DNA of 64,000 nt from Oleiphilus sp. (GTDB lineage: Bacteria; Pseudomonadota; Gammaproteobacteria; Pseudomonadales; Oleiphilaceae): assembly GCA_006212045.1 (NCBI GenBank), contig PZPK01000002.1, forward strand, positions 248,001 through 312,000, written 5' to 3'. The stretch's first letter is position 1. Each line of letters begins with the position of its first letter. Made by a program: the position numbers and the translations under genes. This document shows positions 1 to 8,144 of the stretch, in pieces. The notes under the pieces were generated by a model. That model searched no databases, had not been told where the DNA came from, and was given only the letters and a program-made list of their open reading frames with translations.

Positions 1-455
1 GCATGGAGTAGTAAGTATCTCCCACAAGAGCGACACTAGTTATGGTGATCCAATAACGCTGGGGCTTTTATATGATCAGTTTAGATTCTAGGATACTTAA
101 AACCCAGACTAGGAAAATCAGCAATGAAGGGGATCTCGATGTAAACTTTGGGACAAGGCTTTCCATGAGCAACGAAATTTACCCCCCTAAATTTTGAAAT
201 GCCAATTTGGCATCTCAACTTAGCGCGCATTAGATGCGGCCAGTGTGTTGCAGCGATCAATTGAAACCACCAAAGAAAGCGGACAAAATTACTTGTTCTG
301 GAAATACAGAGGATTACAGACATTCAAGGTGATTGAGCATCACATTACCTTAGTGAGAAAAGCGGACCTTAGAGCGCCGCCAGCATGCGCGGCTTTGTAG
401 TGGAGGCGAAGCCGCAACGGAAAAGCCGTCGCCGAGCCTAGCCTTGTTAGGAGGC
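1..455. other. Left-edge region with no firm gene; possible divergent attC at about 365-447
   Basis: A minus-strand open frame of 80 codons (81-323) is present, but it has no recognisable domain and I do not call it a gene. Directly after the stop of the cassette gene at 456, the minus strand carries a CCTAACAAGGC core and then a GC-rich, partly self-complementary stretch ending near 365. The place and shape would suit a longer, divergent attC site closing the first cassette. The right-hand core is not a good match, so this is only a suggestion. Nothing else is seen. Confidence 0.25.
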
Positions 456-1298
456 TTACTCATACCAGCTCGAAATATCTACGCTAAATCTATTAAGGGC
501 AATGGAACTACCCAATGGTTGTTTAAATAGAACTTCCATTTCACTGTATACGGGAAACGAAGCCGGAATTTCAGCCCCATTTCCTTTACGCCGATCAGAT
601 GCTGACCCATACATTAAGGTCGCTCCAATACTCCCATCGACATGCATCTCAATAGAGCTTACGCCAATTTTAACAACAGAAATTTTTTCTGCTGTTATTT
701 CCTCAATGTATTGATGGGTTGATATTTCCATTAACTCAACAACCGATTCACTGTTTATTCTGTCGATCAGAACGCTATCTATATTATCGAAGAGCTTATC
801 CGCAACTTCTGTTCTCAGCTCATCAATCTTGTTAACAAAGTCAAGAGTTGCTGAAAGGCATTCATCTGCGGTTCTTTCAATATCTTCGATTGAGCTTTTG
901 AATGTTGCTTCTTCTATATGTGTAAATCCACTTAGACGATTGATAATAGCGATCAATTCGCTTGAAACCTCATCTATCTCATCAATACAAAGTTTTTTCG
1001 TTACATAGAAATCAGAAAGCCCACCTTGAATCGCAAATTTAATGCGATGTTTTCGAGTAATTCCTGTAGATGATGTCTTATCCGGCGAAAACCATTGGCA
1101 TTGCTGAAGCTCATCATCTGGTGCTAACCGGTGTAAAACATGCCTTGTGAGTTCGCGCAGAGCATACGCAAAATTGTTCAACCTAAGTGGGTTTGGTGTC
1201 AAAAGATTAACAAAGGCAGAGTCTAATAACTCCTTCTCAAAGCCGTCAAGGAGGACACTGTTTATTCTTTCTTGGTATTGCTCTCTCAATCGATCCAT
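456..1298 (-). CDS. Cassette gene: possible pPIWI-associating nuclease-like protein
   Basis: A 280-residue acidic protein with no signal peptide or membrane segment. The first part (about residues 40-90, with RELTRHVLHRLAPDDE and a GITRKHRIKFAIQGGL stretch) resembles from memory the predicted pPIWI-associating nuclease family, which is common in integron cassettes. I cannot point to a catalytic motif, so the family link is tentative. The middle is helical, and the last 70 residues look beta-rich. The gene is the body of one cassette: it reads on the minus strand, its start lies 8 bp from an attC site (1306-1355), and a possible attC follows its stop. Expression would have to come from the cassette itself or from the neighbours at higher coordinates. 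It may instead be an unrelated hypothetical cassette protein. Confidence 0.6.
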   Translation of the reverse strand: MDRLREQYQERINSVLLDGFEKELLDSAFVNLLTPNPLRLNNFAYALRELTRHVLHRLAPDDELQQCQWFSPDKTSSTGITRKHRIKFAIQGGLSDFYVTKKLCIDEIDEVSSELIAIINRLSGFTHIEEATFKSSIEDIERTADECLSATLDFVNKIDELRTEVADKLFDNIDSVLIDRINSESVVELMEISTHQYIEEITAEKISVVKIGVSSIEMHVDGSIGATLMYGSASDRRKGNGAEIPASFPVYSEMEVLFKQPLGSSIALNRFSVDISSWYE

Positions 1299-1305
1299 CT
1301 ATCCT

Positions 1306-1355
1306 CCTAACAGTGCGTTTAACGCACCCTGCGGTCCGTTAAACGCTTTTTAGGC
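1306..1355 (-). repeat. attC recombination site 1
   Basis: A 50-bp imperfect palindrome with outer CCTAA/TTAGG ends and inner arms CGTTTAACG / CGTTAAACG around a short GC-rich centre. Almost the same sequence occurs at 1626-1674 and 2711-2761, each time between two minus-strand genes. That is the layout of integron cassette attC sites. Read on the gene strand, it starts GCCTAAA and ends in the GTTAGG crossover core. It also supplies the stop codon of the gene at 1339-1596. Confidence 0.85.
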
Positions 1356-1596
1356 ATGCGAGCCCCTGTTGATTGATGGACTGTTTGATCCATTCGTTTT
1401 TATCAATATTTGAGGGACGTTGCGAAAGCTGACGGATTATCCAAATATTCAGATGATCCCAATTGCTACCTTTACCATTAAGCCAAGCCTCAGAAATGGC
1501 TGTTTCGTTTGCTAGCTTTTGGGCCGTTTTCCAAGTGCTTTCGGTCACTGTAATGGTTATCTGCAGCTCATCATCCATGAAGTGACGAGTTTCCAT
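1339..1596 (-). CDS. Hypothetical cassette protein, 85 aa
   Basis: A small protein of unknown function with no membrane segment. It begins METRHFMDDELQITITVTE, and the middle is rich in Trp, Asn and Gln. The last codons and the stop lie inside attC site 1, as is usual for integron cassettes that have lost most of their 3' untranslated sequence. The start follows a GGAGG-like stretch at about 1604-1609 on the minus strand, which supports the ATG at 1596. The gene is flanked on both sides by attC copies, so it is an independent cassette. I do not recognise the family. Confidence 0.65.
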   Translation of the reverse strand: METRHFMDDELQITITVTESTWKTAQKLANETAISEAWLNGKGSNWDHLNIWIIRQLSQRPSNIDKNEWIKQSINQQGLACLKSV

Positions 1597-1625
1597 TTGT
1601 TGCTCCTCCCTGATTCGTTTTTATT

Positions 1626-1674
1626 GCCTAACAGTTCGTTTAACGCACCCTGCGGTCCGTTAAACGCTTTTTAG
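1626..1674 (-). repeat. attC recombination site 2
   Basis: A second copy of the attC palindrome. It differs from site 1 mainly at one base in the left arm (CAGTTCG instead of CAGTGCG) and at the right end. On the gene strand it closes the protease cassette (stop at 1676) and ends with the canonical GTTAGGC core just before the 85-aa cassette. Confidence 0.85.
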
Positions 1675-1675
1675 T

Positions 1676-2500
1676 TTAGGATATACCGCCATAGCCTTTC
1701 ATTTTTCCAAGCGACGCCGCGACAGTATAAGGTAATAAAGTAGTGCCGATAAACAACCCATCCTTTTCCTTGTAGCTGTGCAAAATGCCAACTAGTTTTG
1801 GTAAAGACCAATCTTGTGAGAACTCATGACCATAAGGCCAAGCAAAGATAGCCCCGCCACTTACACCGTTAGGGCTCGGAGGGTTTATACGTTGGCCGTT
1901 TTCAGGGGATACAGCACGCTTTTTATGGAAGTTAACTATTATATTTTGATCTGTTAAAAAGCCATGTTTTGAATAAACGCTTTCTTCTGCAGCTACACCA
2001 CGGTAGTAAGCCAATTCAGAAGTAAATGTATCCCCTTTCTTTTTACCTTTGCTAGCTGGATAACCTACAACGGATAAAACGCCTAAGTTTAGCGAGTTTT
2101 CAATGATCTCGACCTTTTGTAAAAAAGGGAAAAACTCTGTACACAGCAACCTAGCGAAATCAGTACTTAGGCGGTAGTACGCCATATCTATTGTGTCATC
2201 GTTTCTCGACAATTCAGGGGGAAGATCTATATGCGCCAAATAGCCTTCAATTGCAGTTAAGCCATAATATGTTGGAACCAGTAGGTTGCCGAGCTGAAGG
2301 TCATCCGTAACATGTGCGGCTGTAAATAAGAATGGCTCTGAGTTTAGGTCTAAGAAAACGCCCGTACCAATTTGCTTAATGCGCTTTGGGACATCAGTTT
2401 CTATAAATATTGGTACTAAAGATTTATCAACGTCCATATCTTTCCTGAAAACTAACGTCTTGCTTTGCGCGGGAGCGGAACTGAAGCCTGCCAAGCACAA
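1676..2500 (-). CDS. Trypsin-like serine protease cassette gene
   Basis: A 274-residue serine protease of the chymotrypsin/trypsin-like fold. The catalytic triad is visible: His63 in TAAHV, Asp105 in DDTIDMAYY, and Ser214 in NGVSGGAIF. The marked start is a TTG at 2500. In-frame codons just upstream read GLLIILA and run into LCLAGFSSAPAQS, which together make a good Sec signal peptide. The true start therefore probably lies upstream of 2500, although no ATG or GTG is in frame there for some distance. The protein is likely exported to the periplasm. The gene forms its own cassette between attC sites 2 and 3. Stand-alone trypsin-like proteases of this kind also occur as effectors in defence systems, but nothing here shows that role. 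Confidence 0.8.
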   Translation of the reverse strand: MCLAGFSSAPAQSKTLVFRKDMDVDKSLVPIFIETDVPKRIKQIGTGVFLDLNSEPFLFTAAHVTDDLQLGNLLVPTYYGLTAIEGYLAHIDLPPELSRNDDTIDMAYYRLSTDFARLLCTEFFPFLQKVEIIENSLNLGVLSVVGYPASKGKKKGDTFTSELAYYRGVAAEESVYSKHGFLTDQNIIVNFHKKRAVSPENGQRINPPSPNGVSGGAIFAWPYGHEFSQDWSLPKLVGILHSYKEKDGLFIGTTLLPYTVAASLGKMKGYGGIS

Positions 2501-2710
2501 AGCTAAAATTATTAATAGGCCGAATTTACCTAGCCAACTACACGCACACCACGTTAGAACGCGATATTTGTGACCATGAACGGCTTTTACTATCGGCGCC
2601 TGTTACAGCTTTGAGGTGCCCATTACCAGAACAATCAAACCGAAGGGAGGCTTGATTAGAACCGCGCCTTTGCCGCCCACGCTCGACCACTAATTTAAAA
2701 GGGCTAAGAC

Positions 2711-2761
2711 ATATAACAGTGCGTTTAACGCACCCTGCGGTCCGTTAAACGCTTTTTAGGC
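2711..2761 (-). repeat. attC recombination site 3
   Basis: A third copy of the attC palindrome, with inner arms identical to site 1. The left end reads ATATAAC on the plus strand instead of CCTAAC, so the crossover core on the gene strand is GTTATAT. The stop codon of the DUF6602 gene at 2756 lies within it. Confidence 0.85.
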
Positions 2762-3517
2762 ATCTTGCTCACTCATTACCATTGCGTATTTATTCCAATC
2801 TACTGCTGGCACAGTTCCGAGGCTATTTAGTTTTTGCAAGAGTCTGAAAATAAAATAGGCTAATGAATTTTTGTTAGGTCCGACTTTAAGTTCTTCGCCA
2901 AATAAATCAAAGCAACCACCTGTCACAGACAACCCGCAATCAAGCCTCTGTAGATCGACTAAGGCATTGTTATTCTGCATAAATGCCTCACTCGAGAATC
3001 CGTCAGCCCAATCTATTGTGGTGGCGACGATACCAGCCACAATTGGAAATAAATTTTTAATGACTGGATCACCACCAACATGCGTAATAGGGACGCTAGT
3101 ACGCTCCAAAGCCCTAACCGATTCGGCCTTCTTAGCTGCATACTCAAGATAGCCCTTATTTATGGTTGGTTTCACTTCAAAAACAGCGTACACGGATTCT
3201 GCAGGAACAAAACGATGATCGTGTTGATCAAGAAGGGTTGGAGTATATTGGCGGTCATAGATAACAATATCTATCTGGTCACTAGTTGCGCCATTGGAGT
3301 CAATAACAATTGCGCTATCCACCGAATAGCGATTTGGAAGATACTTTCTAAGTACGGATATGAAGTGCTGCTCATTAACATCACCTATGACCCCATCGTG
3401 AGTAATTGATTCCGATGACAGCTTTAGTTGTACACTCAATACTTCCTGCTCTGCAGCGAATGCTGATCGGAGAAAATCCTTTCCATCTACTTTTGAAATT
3501 TCTTTTGCTTTATTCAT
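2756..3517 (-). CDS. DUF6602 family nuclease-like protein
   Basis: A 253-residue protein of the DUF6602 type, a PD-(D/E)XK-like fold. The visible motif is Asp83 in SDQIDIVIYD, then Glu114-x-Lys116 in YAVFEVKP, with an upstream acidic residue in GDVNEQHF (Glu49). This is the arrangement of restriction-enzyme-like nucleases. It starts 1 bp after the stop of the nucleotidyltransferase gene (3519-4271), so the two are co-transcribed and very likely work together. The last codons fall within attC site 3, so both genes travel as one two-gene cassette. The pairing of an OAS-like nucleotidyltransferase with a nuclease-like effector resembles the logic of CBASS defence. That role is inference from context. 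Confidence 0.75.
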   Translation of the reverse strand: MNKAKEISKVDGKDFLRSAFAAEQEVLSVQLKLSSESITHDGVIGDVNEQHFISVLRKYLPNRYSVDSAIVIDSNGATSDQIDIVIYDRQYTPTLLDQHDHRFVPAESVYAVFEVKPTINKGYLEYAAKKAESVRALERTSVPITHVGGDPVIKNLFPIVAGIVATTIDWADGFSSEAFMQNNNALVDLQRLDCGLSVTGGCFDLFGEELKVGPNKNSLAYFIFRLLQKLNSLGTVPAVDWNKYAMVMSEQDA

Positions 3518-3518
3518 G

Positions 3519-4271
3519 TCACCAAACTATGCCTCCCCAATTCTGCTGATTACGAGATAGCCTTGCCTGACTGGATATTGCTATTTTTTGTGCCGCAGTT
3601 AAGTCATCTGAAATAATATTGTTTGTGTTTGCAGGGTCTACATACCGAGTAGACGGCAAACTATCCCTGAAGAATTCAAGAACCTTCAAAAAATTAGCAG
3701 ATAAATTTCCAGCAGCTAAGTATTTTAGGGCGTCTATTACAGCCAACTCCAAGTAGAATGATGGAAATTCGAGATTGTGAAGCTGCCTCCAGATTTTTGA
3801 CAATCTAATCTCATCTATTCTATTGCTGTTTTTCACTTGGTTAATGTGTGTATTGATATTGGTTTGAGTCCAACTTCCGGATTTACTTTTATACAGACTG
3901 TGATCATTTCCATACTGTGACTGTCGTCGACCTGGAACCAAATCAATTTTGTAGCCATTTACAGTAGTGCCAATCGAAACATTCTGTTTTCTTGCTGTGT
4001 ATCCCGCCTGAGTAACCGCGTTAAATAATGTCCCATACAAATCGGCTAGAGTACCTGGCGTATTTGATGACACCGATATGAATATGTCCGCATCTGTACC
4101 AATATTAATGCCGGTTCCCTTCGCAAGAGACCCTGAAAACTCAGTCCTTACTAGATAGCTATTACCCCATCTTTGAATTACAGGGTAAATTGAATTCCCT
4201 GCCGCTTCGGCACCAGAAATATTGACGTCATATTTCTGCAGAATGCTACGTAAGTATGTATCTCCTGACAT
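3519..4271 (-). CDS. OAS1/CD-NTase-like nucleotidyltransferase
   Basis: A nucleotidyltransferase of the DNA polymerase beta superfamily, about 250 residues from the chosen start. The GS motif (SGSLAKGT) is followed by the metal-binding pair Asp-Ala-Asp (GTDADIFISV). A third acidic residue sits in YKIDLVPGRR, about 48 residues later. The frame stays open up to an ATG at 4388, but the ATG at 4271 has a good AAGGA site 6 bp upstream and begins MSGDTYLRSIL, so it is preferred. The extra 39 residues would be Lys-rich with no domain. The gene is the first of a two-gene cassette with the DUF6602 gene. Such enzymes make cyclic or linear oligonucleotide messengers, or modify RNA or proteins; which applies here cannot be read from the sequence. 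Confidence 0.75.
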   Translation of the reverse strand: MSGDTYLRSILQKYDVNISGAEAAGNSIYPVIQRWGNSYLVRTEFSGSLAKGTGINIGTDADIFISVSSNTPGTLADLYGTLFNAVTQAGYTARKQNVSIGTTVNGYKIDLVPGRRQSQYGNDHSLYKSKSGSWTQTNINTHINQVKNSNRIDEIRLSKIWRQLHNLEFPSFYLELAVIDALKYLAAGNLSANFLKVLEFFRDSLPSTRYVDPANTNNIISDDLTAAQKIAISSQARLSRNQQNWGGIVW

Positions 4272-4455
4272 GCTGATCCTTAAATGACTCACGAGCCTGT
4301 AGAAAAAAATTTTAGCGATACGGTTTTCAGTGCTCTTTTTTTTATTTTTGATGATTAGATTCTGCCCAAACTCAATTACCATAATCATAGATTATGCGCA
4401 GATAAGGTAACATTTGGCCAACAGACCTTGGCTGCATTGCTGGACACGTTGCCCC

Positions 4456-4536
4456 TCATGCTGCCACCTTTCCGTAACGCATAATCTTCTCTAAATTATG
4501 CACCATACAATACAGTTGCCACTGGCCTTGTACCTT
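4456..4536 (-). pseudogene. C-terminal remnant of an IS1182-type transposase
   Basis: The minus strand encodes 26 residues, starting KVQGQWQLYCMVHNLEKIM and ending in a stop at 4456. This resembles the extreme C-terminus of IS1182/IS5-like transposases. Upstream the frame stops at once, so the rest of the element is gone. Between 4389 and 4762 there is little else. A short plus-strand frame (4564-4761) follows a GGGGACACATTT stretch of the kind seen near REP-associated transposases, but I cannot support it as a gene. Confidence 0.5.
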
Positions 4537-4762
4537 CTAAGGAAAGGGGACACATTTATTTTTATGGCACAAGAAAACAACGTCCCTTTTATCGCAGGCG
4601 ACAATGGTCCTGATCAACCGAATTACTGGCAAAATCAGTGCGACAGGAAGGTCCGCTTTTCACCAATAGAGAAGGTAGAGCAGTTAGATTTCGAATGTCC
4701 ATTTATGTCTAGATCTAGACCAAAAGGTCTCGATTTCGTCCGCTCTGTACAAGCTGACTAAT

Positions 4763-5239
4763 TTAGCTGATATCGTGCTCTAGGCGCCCAATTAGACCAA
4801 GCAAAGTGTCCGCCCCTTCTGCGCTTTGAATCATATCAATAGGCTTCCTGTCTCCGAGCCCTCTCGCTGGGCGATTGAGCCATTCTCGAGCTGCGTCAAT
4901 GTCACCCTCAAAGAGCTTTATCGCGGCATCTAAAGCCACTGTGAGCCGGGCATTGGCCTCGGTGATGACTGCAATTTTCTTCCCATTCAATGTCACAATA
5001 ACGCGGCTCAACGGATTTTCATCGCTTGAAAGGTTACGCCAAATTGAATTGAGATTTCGTCTAAGCCTTGATGCAGTGATAGTGATGCAGGTTAAATTTT
5101 TGAAAGAGATGATGCCTTTCCTGGCTGGTGAGAATTCAATGATATCATTTTCTGCGAACTCATCCTTTAGAGAGTCTGGGATGATCAGCAGTGGATTGCC
5201 GCTCTCATCCTTATCGATTTTCCACGTCTCTTTTCTCAT
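4763..5239 (-). CDS. Orphan MbcA/ParS/Xre-type antitoxin with N-terminal Phd/AbrB-like part
   Basis: A 158-residue protein. Its last 60 residues (ALDAAIKLFEGDIDAAREWL, then a short PIDMIQSAEGADTLLGLIGR stretch) are the MbcA/ParS/Xre toxin-binding domain (DUF2384). The N-terminal half reads as a small DNA-binding antitoxin fold with a LRRNLNSIWRNL helix and a strand ending VIVTLNGKKIAVITE, reminiscent of Phd/YefM. Members of this family normally sit next to a RES-domain toxin and block its NAD-degrading activity. No RES gene lies within several kb here, so the antitoxin is an orphan or serves as an anti-addiction or regulatory factor. The start ATG follows a weak purine-rich site. Confidence 0.65.
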   Translation of the reverse strand: MRKETWKIDKDESGNPLLIIPDSLKDEFAENDIIEFSPARKGIISFKNLTCITITASRLRRNLNSIWRNLSSDENPLSRVIVTLNGKKIAVITEANARLTVALDAAIKLFEGDIDAAREWLNRPARGLGDRKPIDMIQSAEGADTLLGLIGRLEHDIS

Positions 5240-5555
5240 GATTTGTCACCTCTGGTAGAGTTCCAATGAAGGATAAATCAGCTTAGACCGAAATAACCGT
5301 ATATTCATTTCGTGCAATTGCTTTTTTGGAGGAGATGTAGGTGGGATGCGCTCACCTGCATAAGGCATATTTCCCCAAAATAGTGAAAGCGAAAAAAGAA
5401 AAAATGACTTTTTGAAAAGGCATTGTGCATATGTCTCCCTTGATGTCTGCAAGTTTGAATCTTGCCGAAGGACTTTCCAACCACGAGGCATGTTCTTTAC
5501 TTTCGATCTTGGCATCAAATGCCACCCCTAGATTGCAAATAGCCTAACTTTTTAC
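5240..5555. other. Gene-free gap
   Basis: A minus-strand frame of 90 codons (5246-5518) fills most of this gap, but it has no domain, a poor ribosome site and odd composition, so I do not call it. No repeat or strong hairpin was seen. Confidence 0.3.
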
Positions 5556-6074
5556 TCAAGCTTCATATACGTGTTTATTTTCGGGAGATTGTTTGAAGCT
5601 CAAAGAGCGATACTCCGACAATATCCTGACATAGAACCGAGATCGCCAGAAAGCATAAAAATCCTCAACGAGCTCTTCATCGATTTCTTCTATTGCATCA
5701 TAAAAATAAGTCAGCTCTTCCCGATAGTGCACTACTCGGCCACTGGCATCTGGGCAAGCACTAGCTCCAAATGAAAAAACCTGCTGCCAGTGAAATTCTA
5801 GATCCAGAAAATGATCAACATCAGCCAAGACCTGTACCAGGTGATGATCTTGGGGAAGTGTTTCTTTGATCCATGTCGTGAGCTGCTCATTTACCAAGCT
5901 GTCAAAATTTCCCGGTAAGTAGGCAGGGCGAATTTGGTCAGCAACAATTATCTTTGCCGTTTCCTCTATTAAGCGAATGGTAATTCTGGAGTCTATTTCC
6001 ATGGCTGATGCCTTCATGAGCATCCCGAGACTTGCACAATCTTTTTCCGGTCCCGACAAGGCGTTTAAACTCAT
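5556..6074 (-). CDS. Hypothetical acidic protein, 172 aa
   Basis: A soluble, acidic protein of unknown function. The sequence is helical throughout, with a central HHLVQVLADVDHFLDLEFHW stretch and a C-terminal part rich in Glu and aromatic residues (EEIDEELVEDFYAFWRSRFY). No catalytic motif, signal peptide or membrane segment is seen. It lies 44 bp downstream of the gene at 6119-7114 on the same strand and may be the last gene of the 7483-to-5556 group. I do not recognise it. Confidence 0.55.
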   Translation of the reverse strand: MSLNALSGPEKDCASLGMLMKASAMEIDSRITIRLIEETAKIIVADQIRPAYLPGNFDSLVNEQLTTWIKETLPQDHHLVQVLADVDHFLDLEFHWQQVFSFGASACPDASGRVVHYREELTYFYDAIEEIDEELVEDFYAFWRSRFYVRILSEYRSLSFKQSPENKHVYEA

Positions 6075-6118
6075 TTCAACTTTCCCCCCTGCTTTCGACG
6101 AATAGGTCAGTGTGTACT

Positions 6119-7114
6119 TTAGAAAACGCCCTCGGTCACCACATCGCTTCTTCTTAGCTTAACGACAGGTAAGTCAGACATGTTCTGTCCAATCTCAGCA
6201 TCTTCTCTTTTCGTGGCTGGCTTCTCTTTTTTGCTTTTGAGTTTTTGAAGAATGGCGCTGCCGGGTAAGGCTTTCTTGTCCTGCGCATAGTATTTGAACC
6301 ATGGAATGTTCGCGGACTTATAATCTCTGGCCGAAATCGGTTTGTGCGGCATAGGCAAATCGGTCAGTTCTGACCAAGCTTCACTATTGACAGTGTGAAT
6401 GAAGCATCGACTGCCAGCAGATAAATCCCAGGCATCTAGGCCGTATTCATCTTTATGAATCTCTTGGGCAATACTGCCGCCGGGAACCAATCCCATAGCG
6501 GGCTCGCTACATCTTCTTAAAAATGCGGGTATTTCCAAATACTGTTGCACTTCATCCGTTAGTTTGGGCGACTCGAACAACTCTTTATACACTTCCCTTT
6601 TCATTGGAAATGCTTGGATTTGAATACCACCGAATGCCGCTTCTCCAGTGATTTGCTCCTCTGCGCTTTCGCCGCTACCCAGAGGCGTGGCCACAAACTG
6701 TCTAACAGTTCCCTGCTCCACGGCATAGCCATCGAGCCAGGGCTGCTCAGAGAGCACCACATAGTTTTGGGGTTCGTCCGTCAGCTCATTAGTCCAGAGC
6801 TCGCCGGTGATTGCATTGATTTTGCCTGTTGCAACTTTTAAGGCGATTGGATAAGTACCATTGAAACTAATCCACATGGCTTCGGACTGAAACATGGGGA
6901 GCATCACGCCACCACGCTTAAGCCAGTCCTCTGGCAATTGCGCTTTATGGTCTTCGATATGCTCTAGCTCAAAACTGCCCAATCCGGCAGGCAGCGGGTA
7001 GGTATTGCCGTCATTCGGTACTCGCAACGTACGCATAAACTCAATGCTTGCTTTCGCTTTGGGGTGCACCTGCGGAAACCGCAATACTAAATTCGTACCC
7101 TTCAATTGAATCAT
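6119..7114 (-). CDS. Conserved hypothetical protein, 331 aa, partner of an Xre regulator
   Basis: A soluble protein of 331 residues of a conserved but uncharacterised type. Features include an N-terminal beta-rich part, an AMWISFNGTYPIALKVATGK segment (about residues 79-98) and a Gly/Glu-rich loop. The C-terminal tail is rich in Lys and Glu (about 280-310) and is likely disordered. The gene starts 21 bp after the stop of the small Xre regulator (7136-7483), and I have seen this kind of pairing in other bacteria. It is therefore likely regulated by that protein through the operator at 7482-7516. Function unknown; there is no nuclease, protease or ATPase motif. Confidence 0.65.
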   Translation of the reverse strand: MIQLKGTNLVLRFPQVHPKAKASIEFMRTLRVPNDGNTYPLPAGLGSFELEHIEDHKAQLPEDWLKRGGVMLPMFQSEAMWISFNGTYPIALKVATGKINAITGELWTNELTDEPQNYVVLSEQPWLDGYAVEQGTVRQFVATPLGSGESAEEQITGEAAFGGIQIQAFPMKREVYKELFESPKLTDEVQQYLEIPAFLRRCSEPAMGLVPGGSIAQEIHKDEYGLDAWDLSAGSRCFIHTVNSEAWSELTDLPMPHKPISARDYKSANIPWFKYYAQDKKALPGSAILQKLKSKKEKPATKREDAEIGQNMSDLPVVKLRRSDVVTEGVF

Positions 7115-7135
7115 GACGCTTCTCCTTTTAAGGAA

Positions 7136-7483
7136 TTACCAGTCCCCGTCAGTGACCTCTCTAACGACTTCGAGAATAGCGTGGTCAGGCGCCTCTTTTA
7201 GGGCGCGCAACATTTTTGAGAACAGCAATGGCCGTTTACGAATAATCTCTTGCAAGTCCGAAGAGATTTTCCCAGCCATGGCCAGCATGACGTCGGGGTC
7301 AAGTTCGAGATCCCGCGAAATCTTCTTGATCGTTTCCTCACCAGGTGGCGGGACTTCATTGCGCTCAATCTTGCTTAAATAAGCAGGTTCAATCCCGACG
7401 CGGCCAGCCACTTGTCGTAACGAGTAACGGCGGTCCGCGTCTTTTAGCAGTTCACGCCTTGTTCTGATTTGATCACCCAGCAT
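7136..7483 (-). CDS. Xre-family HTH transcriptional regulator
   Basis: A 115-residue regulator with an N-terminal Cro/C1-type helix-turn-helix (SLRQVAGRVGIEPAYLSKIERNE is split by the turn; about residues 20-45). A short helical C-terminal part may dimerise. It is the first gene of an operon with the 331-aa protein. The start ATG overlaps one arm of a 10-bp inverted repeat (7482-7491 and 7507-7516), which probably is its own operator and would give negative autoregulation. The Pro-rich loop EVPPPGEETIKK after the recognition helix is typical of this subgroup. Confidence 0.8.
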   Translation of the reverse strand: MLGDQIRTRRELLKDADRRYSLRQVAGRVGIEPAYLSKIERNEVPPPGEETIKKISRDLELDPDVMLAMAGKISSDLQEIIRKRPLLFSKMLRALKEAPDHAILEVVREVTDGDW

Positions 7484-7516
7484 AATGTTTACTATATACT
7501 ACACACTAAACATTAT
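7482..7516. promoter_or_regulatory. Inverted-repeat operator upstream of the Xre gene
   Basis: Arms ATAATGTTTA (7482-7491) and TAAACATTAT (7507-7516) are perfect reverse complements, separated by 15 bp. One arm touches the start codon of the Xre gene, so binding would block transcription or translation start. Confidence 0.6.
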
Positions 7517-7574
7517 CTATCCAGCAAATGGAAATATCCCGATTATATGACCACAACTTATAAAACAGACTCTC

Positions 7575-7781
7575 TTAGCTTCCCTCTACAATCTCAAAAA
7601 GATCTTGAACCTCACATTCTAGATATTGGCAAAGCCTCTCAATAACGTCGAACTCCACTCTAACCGCTGTTTCATGGTAAAGACGTGTGATAGTTCCCCT
7701 ATTAATACCCGTGTCTTTCGCAACATCAGCGATCTTTAACTTCCGCTCTCCCATTAATCGGGATAAATGGCACTTGATCAT
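7575..7781 (-). CDS. Small Cro/C1-type HTH protein
   Basis: A 68-residue single-domain helix-turn-helix protein of the YozG/HTH_26 type. It begins MIKCHLSRLMGERKLKIADV and contains the DTGINRGTITRLYHE recognition helix, followed by the VIERLCQYLECEVQDLFE capping helices. It is divergent to the excisionase and integrase genes that start at 7905. The 123-bp gap between them holds several GATCATTTT/AATGATC motifs (about 7812-7873) that could be its operator. The likely role is repressor of the integration module, analogous to a phage repressor; that is inference. Confidence 0.8.
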   Translation of the reverse strand: MIKCHLSRLMGERKLKIADVAKDTGINRGTITRLYHETAVRVEFDVIERLCQYLECEVQDLFEIVEGS

Positions 7782-7904
7782 AATTAACTCATTTTAATCT
7801 TCTATAGATCATTTTGTCTTGCAAAAGATCTTTATAAACCCATAATGATCTTCAGGAGGTCATTTTAATCCTCCGAAAATTATTAGAGCCTTATGGAGGT
7901 CAAA

Positions 7905-8144
7905 ATGAATCTTACTTACCTTACCACCGAGGAGCTGGCTGAGCGAATCAAATATGAGCCTTGTACGATTCGCAACCAATTAAAGGACAGCGTCTTACTA
8001 GAAGGCACACACTACTTTCGTCCATTTCAAGGCCGGAAAATTCTATACATCTGGGAACGCGTGGAAGAACGCATGCTGCAAGATGCAGACAATTGTTCGT
8101 TTGCAATCCCGATGGCCAATGGGGGGATTGCTAGTGGCCACTAA
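7905..8144 (+). CDS. Excisionase-like small DNA-binding protein
   Basis: A 79-residue protein starting MNLTYLTTEELAERIKYE, a winged-helix excisionase/AlpA-type fold that recognises DNA near attachment sites. An ATG also lies at 7893 in frame, but a GGAGG sits at 7895-7899, right before the 7905 ATG, so 7905 is chosen. The stop (8142-8144) overlaps the proposed integrase start (8134), giving tight translational coupling. It would set the direction of recombination by the neighbouring integrase. Confidence 0.7.
   Translation: MNLTYLTTEELAERIKYEPCTIRNQLKDSVLLEGTHYFRPFQGRKILYIWERVEERMLQDADNCSFAIPMANGGIASGH

Noticed and set aside
81-323. 80-codon minus-strand frame at the left edge
   Set aside because: No domain, no ribosome site and no attC directly behind it; kept only as a note.
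4564-4761. Plus-strand frame beside the IS remnant
   Set aside because: No recognisable protein and no ribosome site; probably part of the decayed element.
5246-5518. 90-codon minus-strand frame upstream of the antitoxin, checked as a possible RES toxin
   Set aside because: It shows none of the RES Arg, Glu or Ser motifs and has odd composition.
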